DNA of 30,582 bases from an uncultured Christensenellaceae bacterium (GTDB lineage Bacteria > Bacillota > Clostridia > Christensenellales > Christensenellaceae). The stretch covers positions 1-30,582 of the forward strand of contig CAKROK010000021.1 in NCBI GenBank assembly GCA_934373295.1. The letters run 5' to 3'. Shown one piece after another: positions 24,050 through 30,582 of the stretch (the first letter of the stretch is position 1; each line of letters starts with the position of its first letter). A program made the position numbers and the translations under genes. The notes under the pieces were generated by a model. It made no database searches, was not told the origin of the DNA, and saw only the letters and a program-made list of their open reading frames with translations.

Positions 24050-24071
24050 ATGACGGCCCCCTCCAATTAAT

Positions 24072-24085
24072 GGGAATAAGTTCCC
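24072..24085 (-). promoter_or_regulatory. Candidate LexA operator
   Basis: GGGAA (24072-24076) and TTCCC (24081-24085) form a palindrome with a 4-base centre TAAG. It lies 12-25 bases downstream of the -10 box and upstream of the lexA ribosome site, where a bound repressor would block transcription. It does not match the Bacillus GAAC-N4-GTTC box exactly but has the same geometry. Confidence 0.55.
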
Positions 24086-24096
24086 GTTATGGTTTT

Positions 24097-24125
24097 ATTA
24101 TAGCGCTAAAAGAGCGCCGAGTCAA
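24097..24125 (-). promoter_or_regulatory. Promoter of the lexA operon
   Basis: On the minus strand TTGACT (24125-24120), a 17-base spacer and TATAAT (24102-24097). The spacer itself contains the inverted repeat GCGCT/AGCGC (24103-24117). Confidence 0.82.
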
Positions 24126-24165
24126 CAAAAAACGGCGCCCAATATATGGAAACTGTTATGCGATT

Positions 24166-24639
24166 TTAGTATAAGTATATGCACTCGTACAAATCGAATT
24201 TATTTATACTTTCATCCAGCGAAAGGTTTGTGCCGCGAAAGTCCAAATCGTGAAGCCCATCGTGAGTGATGCTGTAAAAGATGACCTTTCTGTTTTTGAA
24301 AAAGCACAGATCGTCGTACTTTTTTTCGAATTTATCATAGCTGTCAAACGAATAGAAAAACGCCTTTGTAGCTTTCCAGCAAGGGTACATCTTAGGATAA
24401 TGCGCGTGTCCGCGGCGCATATTGCTCGTGACGCGAAACGACTCGCTGTCGCAGTCAAATTCTCTTTCGTATTCCTCCAGCGCGGCGACCTTACCGCTCC
24501 TCGTCCTTTCGACCGTCGCGAAGCAGTCCGATACGCTAAAAAGCATCTTTATAAAGTTTCTCCAGTAAAGCCCCTCGAGCTTTTCGTGTAAAATCGTACA
24601 GTGATCCATGTGAAATACATCCCTTTCGCCTTTTTTCAT
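24166..24639 (-). CDS. Uncharacterised protein
   Basis: A 157-residue soluble protein I do not recognise. It is rich in Tyr, Phe, Asp and Cys, with a C-terminal beta-rich stretch (FKNRKVIFYSITHDGLHDLDF) and no signal or membrane segment. The ATG at 24639 is chosen because it overlaps the TGA of the upstream coding-like remnant (ATGA) and follows GGGAAGCGG. A GTG at 24651 and an ATG at 24609 (after AAAGGGA) are alternatives. It lies last in the minus-strand accessory run, upstream of the lexA promoter, with no clear terminator between. Confidence 0.55.
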   Translation of the reverse strand: MKKGERDVFHMDHCTILHEKLEGLYWRNFIKMLFSVSDCFATVERTRSGKVAALEEYEREFDCDSESFRVTSNMRRGHAHYPKMYPCWKATKAFFYSFDSYDKFEKKYDDLCFFKNRKVIFYSITHDGLHDLDFRGTNLSLDESINKFDLYECIYLY

Positions 24640-24755
24640 TCCGCTTCCCACAATTTTTCAAGCATCTTTTTTGCCTTTTCGATTTGCGCTTATCTGCTCC
24701 GGCTCGACGTAGGGCCTTTCTGATATAAGCTATTTTCGACGGCGGTGAGCGCAAA
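24636..24755 (-). pseudogene. Coding-like remnant split across three frames
   Basis: Directly after the zincin stop, the minus strand reads FALTAVENS in the zincin frame. It then reads ISERPYVEPEQISA in a second frame (24726-24685) and QIEKAKKMLEKLWEAE plus stop in a third (24686-24636). Each piece looks like natural protein sequence and the last stop overlaps the ATG of the next gene as in a normal operon. No single frame is open throughout. This fits a short gene, or a C-terminal extension of the zincin, broken by small indels. Sequencing error is also possible. Confidence 0.35.
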
Positions 24756-25220
24756 TCATGGATGCATCCGCGTTTGCTGATATCTTTCCATTATTTCCTC
24801 CGCGCATATTTCAGCCTGTTTTTCCAAAATGTCGTCATGGGCGGCGGGGTCGGACAGCAGCTGAAAGTAATGGGTCATTTCGTGTATCAGGCAGTGCAGC
24901 AAGGTCGCGATGGCGTTATCCCGCCCGTCCTCGCTTTTAAGGGTTGAAAAATCGCCCGCCGCGACTTCTATAAAGGGGGCAATATGGTCATCCGGCATAA
25001 ACGACCTGCCGTAAACCAAATCGCCGTCGCTCGCCTTTATAAAATCAGTTCCGCGGATAAAGACGTATAGCTTTGTGGGAAAGTAGTAGTGCATTTTCGC
25101 CCATTTCATAAACCTTTTAAAGGACTTTTTCACGTCATTGTCCACATTATTGTCGAATATAAATTTAACTCCGCTTTTTGTGCGGGCGAGCCTTTCGAGC
25201 GGGGCATCCCATGCGTTCAT
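24756..25220 (-). CDS. Zincin-like putative metallopeptidase (HExxH)
   Basis: A 154-residue protein with a zinc-protease motif H113-E114-x2-H117 (LIHEMTHYFQ) and, 20 residues on, acidic candidates for the third ligand (E137 or E141 in EKQAEICAEEIM), a gluzincin-like spacing reminiscent of ImmA/IrrE or SprT-like minimal proteases. There is no signal peptide, so it is cytoplasmic. AAGGAGAA precedes the ATG at 25220. The frame ends RMHP before a TGA, after which coding-like sequence continues, so the C-terminus could be truncated. It is near lexA and unknown genes; no partner substrate is identifiable. Confidence 0.65.
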   Translation of the reverse strand: MNAWDAPLERLARTKSGVKFIFDNNVDNDVKKSFKRFMKWAKMHYYFPTKLYVFIRGTDFIKASDGDLVYGRSFMPDDHIAPFIEVAAGDFSTLKSEDGRDNAIATLLHCLIHEMTHYFQLLSDPAAHDDILEKQAEICAEEIMERYQQTRMHP

Positions 25221-25248
25221 ATAAACAATTTCTCCTTTTAGGCGTACA

Positions 25249-26286
25249 TCAATTCGTGAAATAATTGTATTTCGAGAACAAGCTATCGTCGTTGCATCTT
25301 TCGAGCAGCATCTTCCCGCCGCTTTGCGCGTCGAATTTGTCTGCGGGGACGTATTCGACCTTTGTCTCGTGTTTTTTTTCGATTAAATTATCGATATGCA
25401 GGACGGCTTTTGCGCCCAGCTCATACATCGGATAGCAATACAGGCTGTCTATCGCGCCGCTTTCATATAGTTGTGTGCTCGTTTCGCTCAAACCTATAAA
25501 CGCCGCGTTATACCTTTCGGGAAAATTCCGGGCGGCAAACTCGGCTGCGTCCGTACTCAATGACAATGTCGCTATCGTGTCGCTCTGTATTTCTTTCAGG
25601 TCGGTTGGTGCATTTGCGCTTTCGTCCTGAACGGGCGTCCATATCAGCCCGTCGTCCGTATTCGTAATGACGAGGCTTGTAATCTGCACGCGCGATATAT
25701 CGCAATTTTCGCGTTCAAGCGCCATTTTTATGCACTTTTCATAGTAATTCGCGTCATACAGCGCGCCCGATGTGCGGCCGGGGAGTATGATCATCCTGCC
25801 CGATTTGCCGTCCAGCAGTTCTTTAAGCTCAGCCGCAATATCGCCGTAAAGCGCCGCTTCGTCGTATGGCAAAAGGCAATCGATAGCGGGCGAGACCTCA
25901 TCATCCTTGAGCGCGGCGGGGAAATCCTCGTGGTATAACAGCATGTCGTCAAAAGCCACGGTCACGTTAAAGCCCTTGGGCTTTAGTTCCTCGCACATTC
26001 CAAGGACGGAAGGGTCGCGCGATAAAATGCAGATATACGCATTTTCAGGCGAGTTATGCCCCGCCCATCTTGATATCTCGTCGTCTGTGTTTTCTATAAA
26101 TTCAATTTCATCATAACCGAGTCGTTCCGCCTCATCGATAATCCCCAGCGCAAACTGTTTTGATAATTCATCTTCTGCATACGCCGCCACGGCTATTTTA
26201 TAGTCGGATTTATCGATATTTGATGAACAACTCGCTGGCGCGAGCGCGACAAACAGCGCCGCTATTATGCATAGAACTCTTTTCAT
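25249..26286 (-). CDS. Orphan sugar-binding-protein-like lipoprotein
   Basis: A 345-residue secreted lipoprotein. The N-terminal signal MKRVLCIIAALFVALAP ends at C20, in a slightly atypical lipobox PASC. The mature part begins NIDKSDYKIAVAAY and continues with GIIDEAERLGY, matching the start of the CUT2 binding protein at 3976 (GIDKSEYSICIN, GLINKATELGY). It looks like a diverged type 1 periplasmic-binding paralogue, with no ATPase or permease genes nearby. It may feed another transporter, or act as a sensor domain for a membrane partner. AGGAGGA lies 9 bases before the ATG. Ligand unknown. Confidence 0.72.
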   Translation of the reverse strand: MKRVLCIIAALFVALAPASCSSNIDKSDYKIAVAAYAEDELSKQFALGIIDEAERLGYDEIEFIENTDDEISRWAGHNSPENAYICILSRDPSVLGMCEELKPKGFNVTVAFDDMLLYHEDFPAALKDDEVSPAIDCLLPYDEAALYGDIAAELKELLDGKSGRMIILPGRTSGALYDANYYEKCIKMALERENCDISRVQITSLVITNTDDGLIWTPVQDESANAPTDLKEIQSDTIATLSLSTDAAEFAARNFPERYNAAFIGLSETSTQLYESGAIDSLYCYPMYELGAKAVLHIDNLIEKKHETKVEYVPADKFDAQSGGKMLLERCNDDSLFSKYNYFTN

Positions 26287-26398
26287 CCCAACTCATCCTC
26301 CTCCTTTTACCTAATTATATAGCTTTTTATGCGATGGGGGAATATAGTGGGGGGAATATTAAGAATTCTTCAGATTTCAGCTTTCCTAAAAGACCTGC

Positions 26399-26857
26399 CT
26401 ATTTTGCCGAGCTAAAGGCGTTTTTATAAAAATCCAGCAGGTCGAGCATGTATTTCGGGAGTTCTCCTTTTCCGAGCAGTGCGCGGGTGTTCCCCGTATC
26501 GGGCGTTATGATTACGCAGTAGTCGTATGAATAGATGGATTCCGGATCGTTTATAGGCGATATACAGCGATTTTGGATTTTTTTGCATTGATTTTTCACT
26601 TCCGCTTTTAAATCGTCCGTCAGCTCTATTCGCGCAATTTCTTCGCAAGAATAAAACTCGCCGTTAAAATACATTCTCGATTTTATGAGACTATCCTCGT
26701 CTTTATAGTAGTCGTAAGAGATCGTCTCGTTGTTCTCAGTAATCATTACGGAAAACTGATATACATTGTTGAAATCGGAAACGCCTGAAAATATGCCGCA
26801 GGAGCTTGTGAGCAGCAGAACTGCCATGCATATGCTGATTATAATTAGTTTTTTCAT
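26399..26857 (-). CDS. Uncharacterised lipoprotein
   Basis: A 152-residue secreted lipoprotein: signal MKKLIIISICMAVLLLTSSC with lipidated C20, then a mature domain of about 130 residues with further cysteines and a charged helix (TDDLKAEVKNQCKKIQNR). I recognise no family. The ATG at 26857 is preferred over the in-frame GTG at 26866 because the GAGG of the ribosome site sits 8 bases upstream of the ATG and overlaps the GTG. It is part of the minus-strand lipoprotein cluster. Confidence 0.7.
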   Translation of the reverse strand: MKKLIIISICMAVLLLTSSCGIFSGVSDFNNVYQFSVMITENNETISYDYYKDEDSLIKSRMYFNGEFYSCEEIARIELTDDLKAEVKNQCKKIQNRCISPINDPESIYSYDYCVIITPDTGNTRALLGKGELPKYMLDLLDFYKNAFSSAK

Positions 26858-26901
26858 TAAATCCACCTCGTTTTATAGGGGGTTATATTATCGCCCGATA
26901 T

Positions 26902-27384
26902 TTACTCAAACTTAAACATAGCCGCAAGCTCATCATAAAGCATGCTCAATTTGCCGTTAGGGTCGTTTGACGTCGATATGAGAAATTCGGGAGAAAGCAG
27001 CAGCGTATTTCGGGTACATTCTAATTGGTCGAACGTCTCGATATCGCATACGGGAATGTGGTATTTGTTGACGATATCGATGATCTGTTCAAACTTTTCC
27101 TCGGAGAGGTAGAAGTATTTTTGGCGCACGATAGCGTCGGGGATAAAAGTTCCGTTATATTCCTCATAGGCGATTATGCTCAATTCGCCCGCAGGCTTGT
27201 TGAACGTGAGCACGGTTCTAACGTCGTTTTGGCTTTCCGCAATGCGCAGCTCCGTAAATGAGTCGCCAATATGCAGGGGGCGGGGGATAAAACGCGGCAG
27301 CAGCGGGGCGAGGTAAACCGCGACGGGGATAAATATTATCAGGGCGACGATTATAATAGTATCTCTTGTTTCTCTATTCTTCAT
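26902..27384 (-). CDS. Uncharacterised single-span membrane protein
   Basis: A 160-residue protein with a short basic N-terminus, one transmembrane helix (about 9-30, IIIVALIIFIPVAVYLAPLL) and an outward domain of about 125 residues with mixed alpha/beta character (FTELRIAESQNDVRTVLTFN, EEKFEQIIDIVNKY). There is no lipobox, so it is an N-terminal anchor rather than a lipoprotein. AAGGAGG lies 5-6 bases before the ATG. No family recognised. Its neighbours are secreted or membrane proteins of similar size. Confidence 0.68.
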   Translation of the reverse strand: MKNRETRDTIIIVALIIFIPVAVYLAPLLPRFIPRPLHIGDSFTELRIAESQNDVRTVLTFNKPAGELSIIAYEEYNGTFIPDAIVRQKYFYLSEEKFEQIIDIVNKYHIPVCDIETFDQLECTRNTLLLSPEFLISTSNDPNGKLSMLYDELAAMFKFE

Positions 27385-27408
27385 TTGTACCTCCTTGATT
27401 CATGCTGT

Positions 27409-27834
27409 TTAAAATCCAAATTGCCAACCAATATATCTGTTAATATATATTTTGTCTATTTCAAACCCCTCGGGCTGTTCGGCGTAATTCGTATATTCCC
27501 TCGCGAATTTGCGCATGGCCTTTCTCGCCGCTTTACTGCTTGAATACACTCCCAGCTCGGAGATGCCCTCTATCCATTCAACATCATCATATATGTAGGT
27601 GTGCGTGAGCCGCCATACTACCATGGTTTTAGTGTCGATTTTTGCCTCCGTCCTCATCCTGTCGATTTTGAAGCCGTAGGGATAGTCGCAAAATCCGGGA
27701 AGATGCCTGAATTTTTCGATTATTTTCAATGCGGCTTTTCTGGTCGATAAGAAGGCGATCTGTTTTGTATTTGTATATAATTCGCCATCTTCGTAATGCT
27801 CGATTTGATGATATAGTCTGTAGACAGTTCTCAT
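27409..27834 (-). CDS. Tandemly duplicated small-domain protein (DUF7336-like)
   Basis: A 141-residue soluble protein made of two copies of one domain: residues about 4-60 (VYRLYHQ, LSTRKAALKIIEKF, LPGFCDYPYGFKIDRM) and about 71-129 (VWRLTHTY, YSSSKAARKAMRKF, PEGFEIDKIYI). Single-domain relatives with the pattern Y-x-L-x-H, GxYSS-x3-A and PxGFxID are small proteins of unknown function, catalogued I believe as DUF7336. The ATG at 27834 has GAGGTG 6 bases upstream; a GTG at 27843 would overlap that site. It is the only clearly cytoplasmic member among the lipoprotein genes and may interact with a neighbour. Confidence 0.65.
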   Translation of the reverse strand: MRTVYRLYHQIEHYEDGELYTNTKQIAFLSTRKAALKIIEKFRHLPGFCDYPYGFKIDRMRTEAKIDTKTMVVWRLTHTYIYDDVEWIEGISELGVYSSSKAARKAMRKFAREYTNYAEQPEGFEIDKIYINRYIGWQFGF

Positions 27835-27877
27835 TCGTATCACCTCTTTTTTGATATTAAATTCAAGATGCGCCCGT

Positions 27878-28321
27878 TTACTCGCTGGAAAAACAGTACA
27901 TTTCGCCCTTTTTCACATCGAATATCAGCAAAAGGACGGTGTTTTCCCTCTTTGTGTCGTAATACACATAGTTGCCGTTTGAGATCAACTGCGCGCGTTC
28001 GACAGCTTGCGAAATCATATCGACCTTATTCGGATAATACGCGAGCGTCGCCAACAGGCTGTTAAGGTACGTTTCGGCTTTCTTTACATTATCATCGGAT
28101 ATTTGCGTCATTCGACCGAGGAAATTTACGGAGCTGCCGCCATATTCCCAAACCTGATACGCCTCGATATTATCCACCTCATCCTCAACATGCCTTATGT
28201 CGACAGGCGGGTCTATCGATATGTTCCAATTTATAAGCAAGTCCATGCGGGCGCACGACGTCATGACGAGCAGCGCGAAAATTAAGGACAATATGAAAAG
28301 GCGGTTTTTTGATTTTTGCAT
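27878..28321 (-). CDS. Uncharacterised lipoprotein
   Basis: A 147-residue lipoprotein. A basic start and hydrophobic helix lead to the lipobox VMTSC with C23, followed by a mature domain with a helical part (DDNVKKAETYLNSLLATLAY, about 75-95) and a beta-rich end (YVYYDTKRENTVLLLIFDVK). No known family is recognised. A modest ribosome site AGGGAT precedes the ATG at 28321. Only 6 bases separate it from the upstream membrane protein gene, indicating one transcript. Confidence 0.68.
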   Translation of the reverse strand: MQKSKNRLFILSLIFALLVMTSCARMDLLINWNISIDPPVDIRHVEDEVDNIEAYQVWEYGGSSVNFLGRMTQISDDNVKKAETYLNSLLATLAYYPNKVDMISQAVERAQLISNGNYVYYDTKRENTVLLLIFDVKKGEMYCFSSE

Positions 28322-28327
28322 TTGATT

Positions 28328-28729
28328 TTATCCCTGCTTTCTCCTTGAAGCGCCGTCGATCAGAATACCTATCATAAATATTATAAGAGATGTGTAAAAA
28401 CAGGCGCCTGCGCTGTCCAGCTGTGAAAATACTCCGTTCAAAATGAGCAATGTTGAGACGAACATGGGCTTAAAGAGATTAAACAGCAGTCGGTCTAATT
28501 GTATTTTCACGGAGTCGTCCGCATCTCGGCGATAAAGGCTTCGCGCCCTTACGGTAAATACGAGCAGGGCTATGCTGAGCGCAAACAGCACGATGCCGCA
28601 AGCCGTTCTCAACTGCGGGGATATCGCGCTTATTCTTCCCGTGCCCTTTTCCACTGCGAAAAACAGCACAACCGATAATCCGGCGGCATTTGCGGCTATA
28701 TTCAGTGCTTTATAGCTTTTATAATTCAT
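28328..28729 (-). CDS. Uncharacterised four-helix membrane protein
   Basis: A 133-residue integral membrane protein with about four transmembrane helices: LNIAANAAGLSVVLFFAV, then TACGIVLFALSIALLVFTV, then FKPMFVSTLLILNGVF and FYTSLIIFMIGILIDG. A cytoplasmic basic loop RARSLYRRDADDSVK lies between helices two and three. The ATG at 28729 follows GGGAGGA; an upstream in-frame TTG at 28744 overlaps that site and is rejected. No family is recognised. Tightly linked to the lipoprotein gene downstream. Confidence 0.66.
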   Translation of the reverse strand: MNYKSYKALNIAANAAGLSVVLFFAVEKGTGRISAISPQLRTACGIVLFALSIALLVFTVRARSLYRRDADDSVKIQLDRLLFNLFKPMFVSTLLILNGVFSQLDSAGACFYTSLIIFMIGILIDGASRRKQG

Positions 28730-28756
28730 AGGCGTTCCTCCCAAAATGACCTGAAT

Positions 28757-28852
28757 TTACTTTTGACCTAATACGACCTTCGGCATATCCTCCTCGGACA
28801 GATGCTCCTCCTTTAAATCACGCGGGTTATCTGTCGGCGTTAGCTTTCGTAG
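28757..28852 (-). pseudogene. Possible coding remnant before the membrane protein gene
   Basis: In the gap between two genes the minus strand reads PTDNPRDLKEEHLSEEDM and on to KVVLGQK with a stop at 28757. It has plausible protein character, but the frame has no good start codon and is closed by a TAG not far upstream. It may be the C-terminal end of a lost gene, or chance. Confidence 0.25.
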
Positions 28853-29886
28853 GGATAGGGATGGTTCATTGCTATCGTCCTATAGGTCGGTTTGCCGTTT
28901 TTGATTTCGACCATTGAGACGTTGCCCGTGGCGGGGTCGCTGAAGCTGTACATGTGGTCTCCCGCTATCGTGATGAGCGGGTCGGGTATGTTGCCGAAAT
29001 CGCAGGTGGATTTTTTGGACATGTCGTATGCATAGAGCCTCAGCCCGCCGTTGTCCGCCGTATAAAAAACGGTATCGCCGTTTATCAGCACGGACAGGGG
29101 TTGGGTTTTTCCGTCGGATATTTGCGTATCGCCTGATTTTTCGATATGGAGTGCGCCGCGCTTGAGGTATGCTATCGCGCCATTTGCCGCTGTCAGAGGA
29201 GCTCCGTCAAGTGTTTTTATTAGCTTATCCTCGCCGGAAACGAGGTCTTGAGCATAGACGTCGTATGCTTCGCCGTTTTTCCTGCAATAGTAGAGGGAGT
29301 TTTCGTCATATGACAAGAACTCGGTGAAAACTCCATCGGCAATAAGGCTGCTCTTTTGGCTTTTGATATCATAGCAATAGATGTCCCCGATGCAGTCCTG
29401 CTCATCGGTCGAGGGGACGATGGTGTACATCTTGTCAAAAATCAATGTGCCGTTCTCCATACCGCTTATCGTGCTTGAGCTGCCTTTGGCTATGTCATAG
29501 GAGACGCATCCGTCATCCCCGCTCAAAAACAGCTTGTTTTCATATCGGTTTAAGCCGAAATCGGAGACTGTCTCAAGCGGAGAAATCTTAGCGCTGTTAA
29601 TGTCATAGCGCGTCAATTTGTATTCACCGTCAAAGCTGCCTATGAAATATGCACAGCCGTCATATTCGGCCAGTTGATTTTGGCTGAATAGGGGATAGGC
29701 GGGATAGCTTGAAAACTTCTCATTCGGCATTACCTCGAAATCAAATTCCGATAAGCTAATTTCCGCCTGTTTTTCATCGGCTTTATCGATATTTTGCGCA
29801 TCCTCGGCCGCCGTGCAGCCCAAAACCGCCGCGATGAGCGTCAGGCATAAAACCGCCGCGAATATTTTTTTAAAACTGTTAAACAT
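28840..29886 (-). CDS. Lipoprotein with probable beta-propeller domain
   Basis: A 348-residue secreted lipoprotein. The signal peptide ends in lipobox VLGC with C24, then an acidic spacer leads to repeated blade-like units of about 40-45 residues, for example YFIGSFDGEYKLTRYDI, DIYCYDIKSQKSSLIADG, YYCRKNGEAYDVYAQDL and VFYTADNGGLRLYAYDM. This recurring Y-F/Y-x-G/D-x-L-Y-x-Y-D pattern is typical of extracellular beta-propellers (DUF5050-like). AAAGGGGAAA precedes the ATG. Its stop is close to the remnant at 28757. The function is unknown; such propellers usually bind proteins or glycans at the cell surface. Confidence 0.72.
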   Translation of the reverse strand: MFNSFKKIFAAVLCLTLIAAVLGCTAAEDAQNIDKADEKQAEISLSEFDFEVMPNEKFSSYPAYPLFSQNQLAEYDGCAYFIGSFDGEYKLTRYDINSAKISPLETVSDFGLNRYENKLFLSGDDGCVSYDIAKGSSSTISGMENGTLIFDKMYTIVPSTDEQDCIGDIYCYDIKSQKSSLIADGVFTEFLSYDENSLYYCRKNGEAYDVYAQDLVSGEDKLIKTLDGAPLTAANGAIAYLKRGALHIEKSGDTQISDGKTQPLSVLINGDTVFYTADNGGLRLYAYDMSKKSTCDFGNIPDPLITIAGDHMYSFSDPATGNVSMVEIKNGKPTYRTIAMNHPYPYES

Positions 29887-29909
29887 GGTCGTGTTTCCCC
29901 TTTCTTTTG

Positions 29910-30452
29910 TTATGAATTTAAGAGACTTTCCGCCAGCACGGAGTCCTCGTCATCACAGCACAGCTTGCAGATATCCGCTCTGTTAATCAAACTATAACCG
30001 TTTTTTGCGCCGTATGAATCAAATTCTTCGAGGATGAGCGTGTCGGTATTGTATTCGCGTATAAATCCCATGGCGTCCATGTTGTCCCTGTCAGTGTCGA
30101 TAATGTCTATTGCGACCGGCTTATGGACATTCGCCGCATACCTTATGAGTGAATCTATCGCGCTGTCGTTGACGTTTTCCATCACATCAAACGCGATGTC
30201 TGCGCCCTTTGAGTGCATGATTCTCTCCATTTTTTCGCAATATGCGGTGTCCGATGAGATTTTTATTATGTCGTCGTATAAAAACGCGGCATAGCCGTCG
30301 TAATTGCCGTGGGGAGAAATGCAGTTTATTATAAATCCGTCGTCGCCGAGCATGTTTATACTGCCGAAACAAAATGAATCGGCGTCCGAATATACCTCGA
30401 TAAAGCGTTTTTGACTGTACTCAATGAGCTTCATAATGTCGTTTTTGTTCAT
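29910..30452 (-). CDS. Uncharacterised protein with Sm-like N-terminus (tentative)
   Basis: A 180-residue soluble protein. Residues about 16-70 show a small beta-barrel-like pattern (FIEVYSDADSFCFGSINMLG, then ISPHGNYDGYAAFLYDDIIKI) that resembles an Sm-like fold seen in a clostridial family of this length, but this is a visual judgement. The middle is mixed alpha/beta. The C-terminus carries a Cys pair, ADICKLCCDDEDSVLAESLL. AAGGAGAA precedes the ATG at 30452. The upstream gene ends 14 bases before it, so they share a transcript. No function is assigned. Confidence 0.62.
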   Translation of the reverse strand: MNKNDIMKLIEYSQKRFIEVYSDADSFCFGSINMLGDDGFIINCISPHGNYDGYAAFLYDDIIKISSDTAYCEKMERIMHSKGADIAFDVMENVNDSAIDSLIRYAANVHKPVAIDIIDTDRDNMDAMGFIREYNTDTLILEEFDSYGAKNGYSLINRADICKLCCDDEDSVLAESLLNS

Positions 30453-30466
30453 GGATTCTCCTTAAT

Positions 30467-30582
30467 CTAACAGGGCAGGCTTTCTTTTTTTGAGATCTTT
30501 GAAAGATACTGCGCTCTCTGTTCAAGCATTTTTTCGATGTAGTCACTGTCCGTGCCGTCATAGAGAAAATACGATCCAAAGC
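30467..30582 (-). CDS. C-terminal end of an unidentified protein (cut by the window)
   Basis: The last 38 codons of a minus-strand gene that begins beyond the window edge. The visible part reads FGSYFLYDGTDSDYIEKM then LEQRAQYLSKI and a Lys/Ser tail ending in PC before TAG (30469-30467). It is open throughout, with a charged helix, and lies 14 bases upstream of the next gene. Too short to assign. Confidence 0.6.
   Translation of the reverse strand, partial: FGSYFLYDGTDSDYIEKMLEQRAQYLSKISKKESLPC

Noticed and set aside
24536..24754. Arg/Lys-rich 72-residue minus-strand frame
   Set aside because: It overlaps the better-supported gene at 24166-24639 and the remnant, has a biased basic composition typical of shadow frames, and lacks a ribosome site.
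21195..30582. Integrated phage, conjugative element or defence island
   Set aside because: No integrase, transposase, structural phage gene, toxin-antitoxin pair, restriction enzyme or CRISPR array is visible, despite the tRNA flank and unusual genes.

Overview
The window looks like chromosome from a Gram-positive, spore-forming member of the Clostridia. The grounds are several lipobox lipoproteins, a YlbJ-type sporulation membrane protein, a LexA/Y-family polymerase/YolD cluster, strong purine-rich ribosome sites, TTG/GTG starts (miaB, alr, rsmD, probably ylbJ) and sigma-A-like promoters. I cannot assign a genus. Housekeeping genes use GCG/CGC-rich codons. The sugar-transport operon uses a visibly different, GCT/AAG/GTT-rich set.

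Positions 1-8964: miaB, then a LacI-family regulator, a UlaG-like metallo-beta-lactamase-fold hydrolase and a four-gene CUT2-type ABC importer (lipoprotein binding protein, double ATPase, two permeases). The binding-protein gene has a 400-base upstream region with two good promoters and several inverted repeats. A strong hairpin-plus-T-run separates it from the ATPase gene, which suggests the binding protein is made in excess. The substrate cannot be read from the sequence.

Positions 8978-20810: informational and housekeeping genes. These are thpR and a YgiQ-type radical SAM gene converging on one shared hairpin, then pcrA-ligA, a DivIVA-like coiled-coil gene on the minus strand, alr, rsmD-coaD-coiled-coil gene, ylbJ (minus) and a patatin-like phospholipase gene.

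Positions 20811-24125: tRNA-Arg(CCG) with a perfect terminator, a heptamer repeat tract, a double zinc-ribbon protein of unknown role, and a minus-strand SOS operon lexA - Y-family polymerase - yolD. The operon has a clear promoter and a palindrome just downstream of it that is a good LexA-operator candidate. This LexA has Cys-Gly at the self-cleavage position.

Positions 24166-30582: a minus-strand run of poorly known genes: an HExxH zincin-like protein, four lipoproteins (one a lone sugar-binding-protein paralogue without a transporter, one probable beta-propeller), two membrane proteins, a tandemly duplicated small domain, an unknown protein with a possible Sm-like N-terminus, and the C-terminal end of another gene at the window edge. 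Two intergenic stretches carry coding-like but frame-broken remnants. This is the accessory part of the window and the best place for undescribed biology, but nothing here shows a defined new system.
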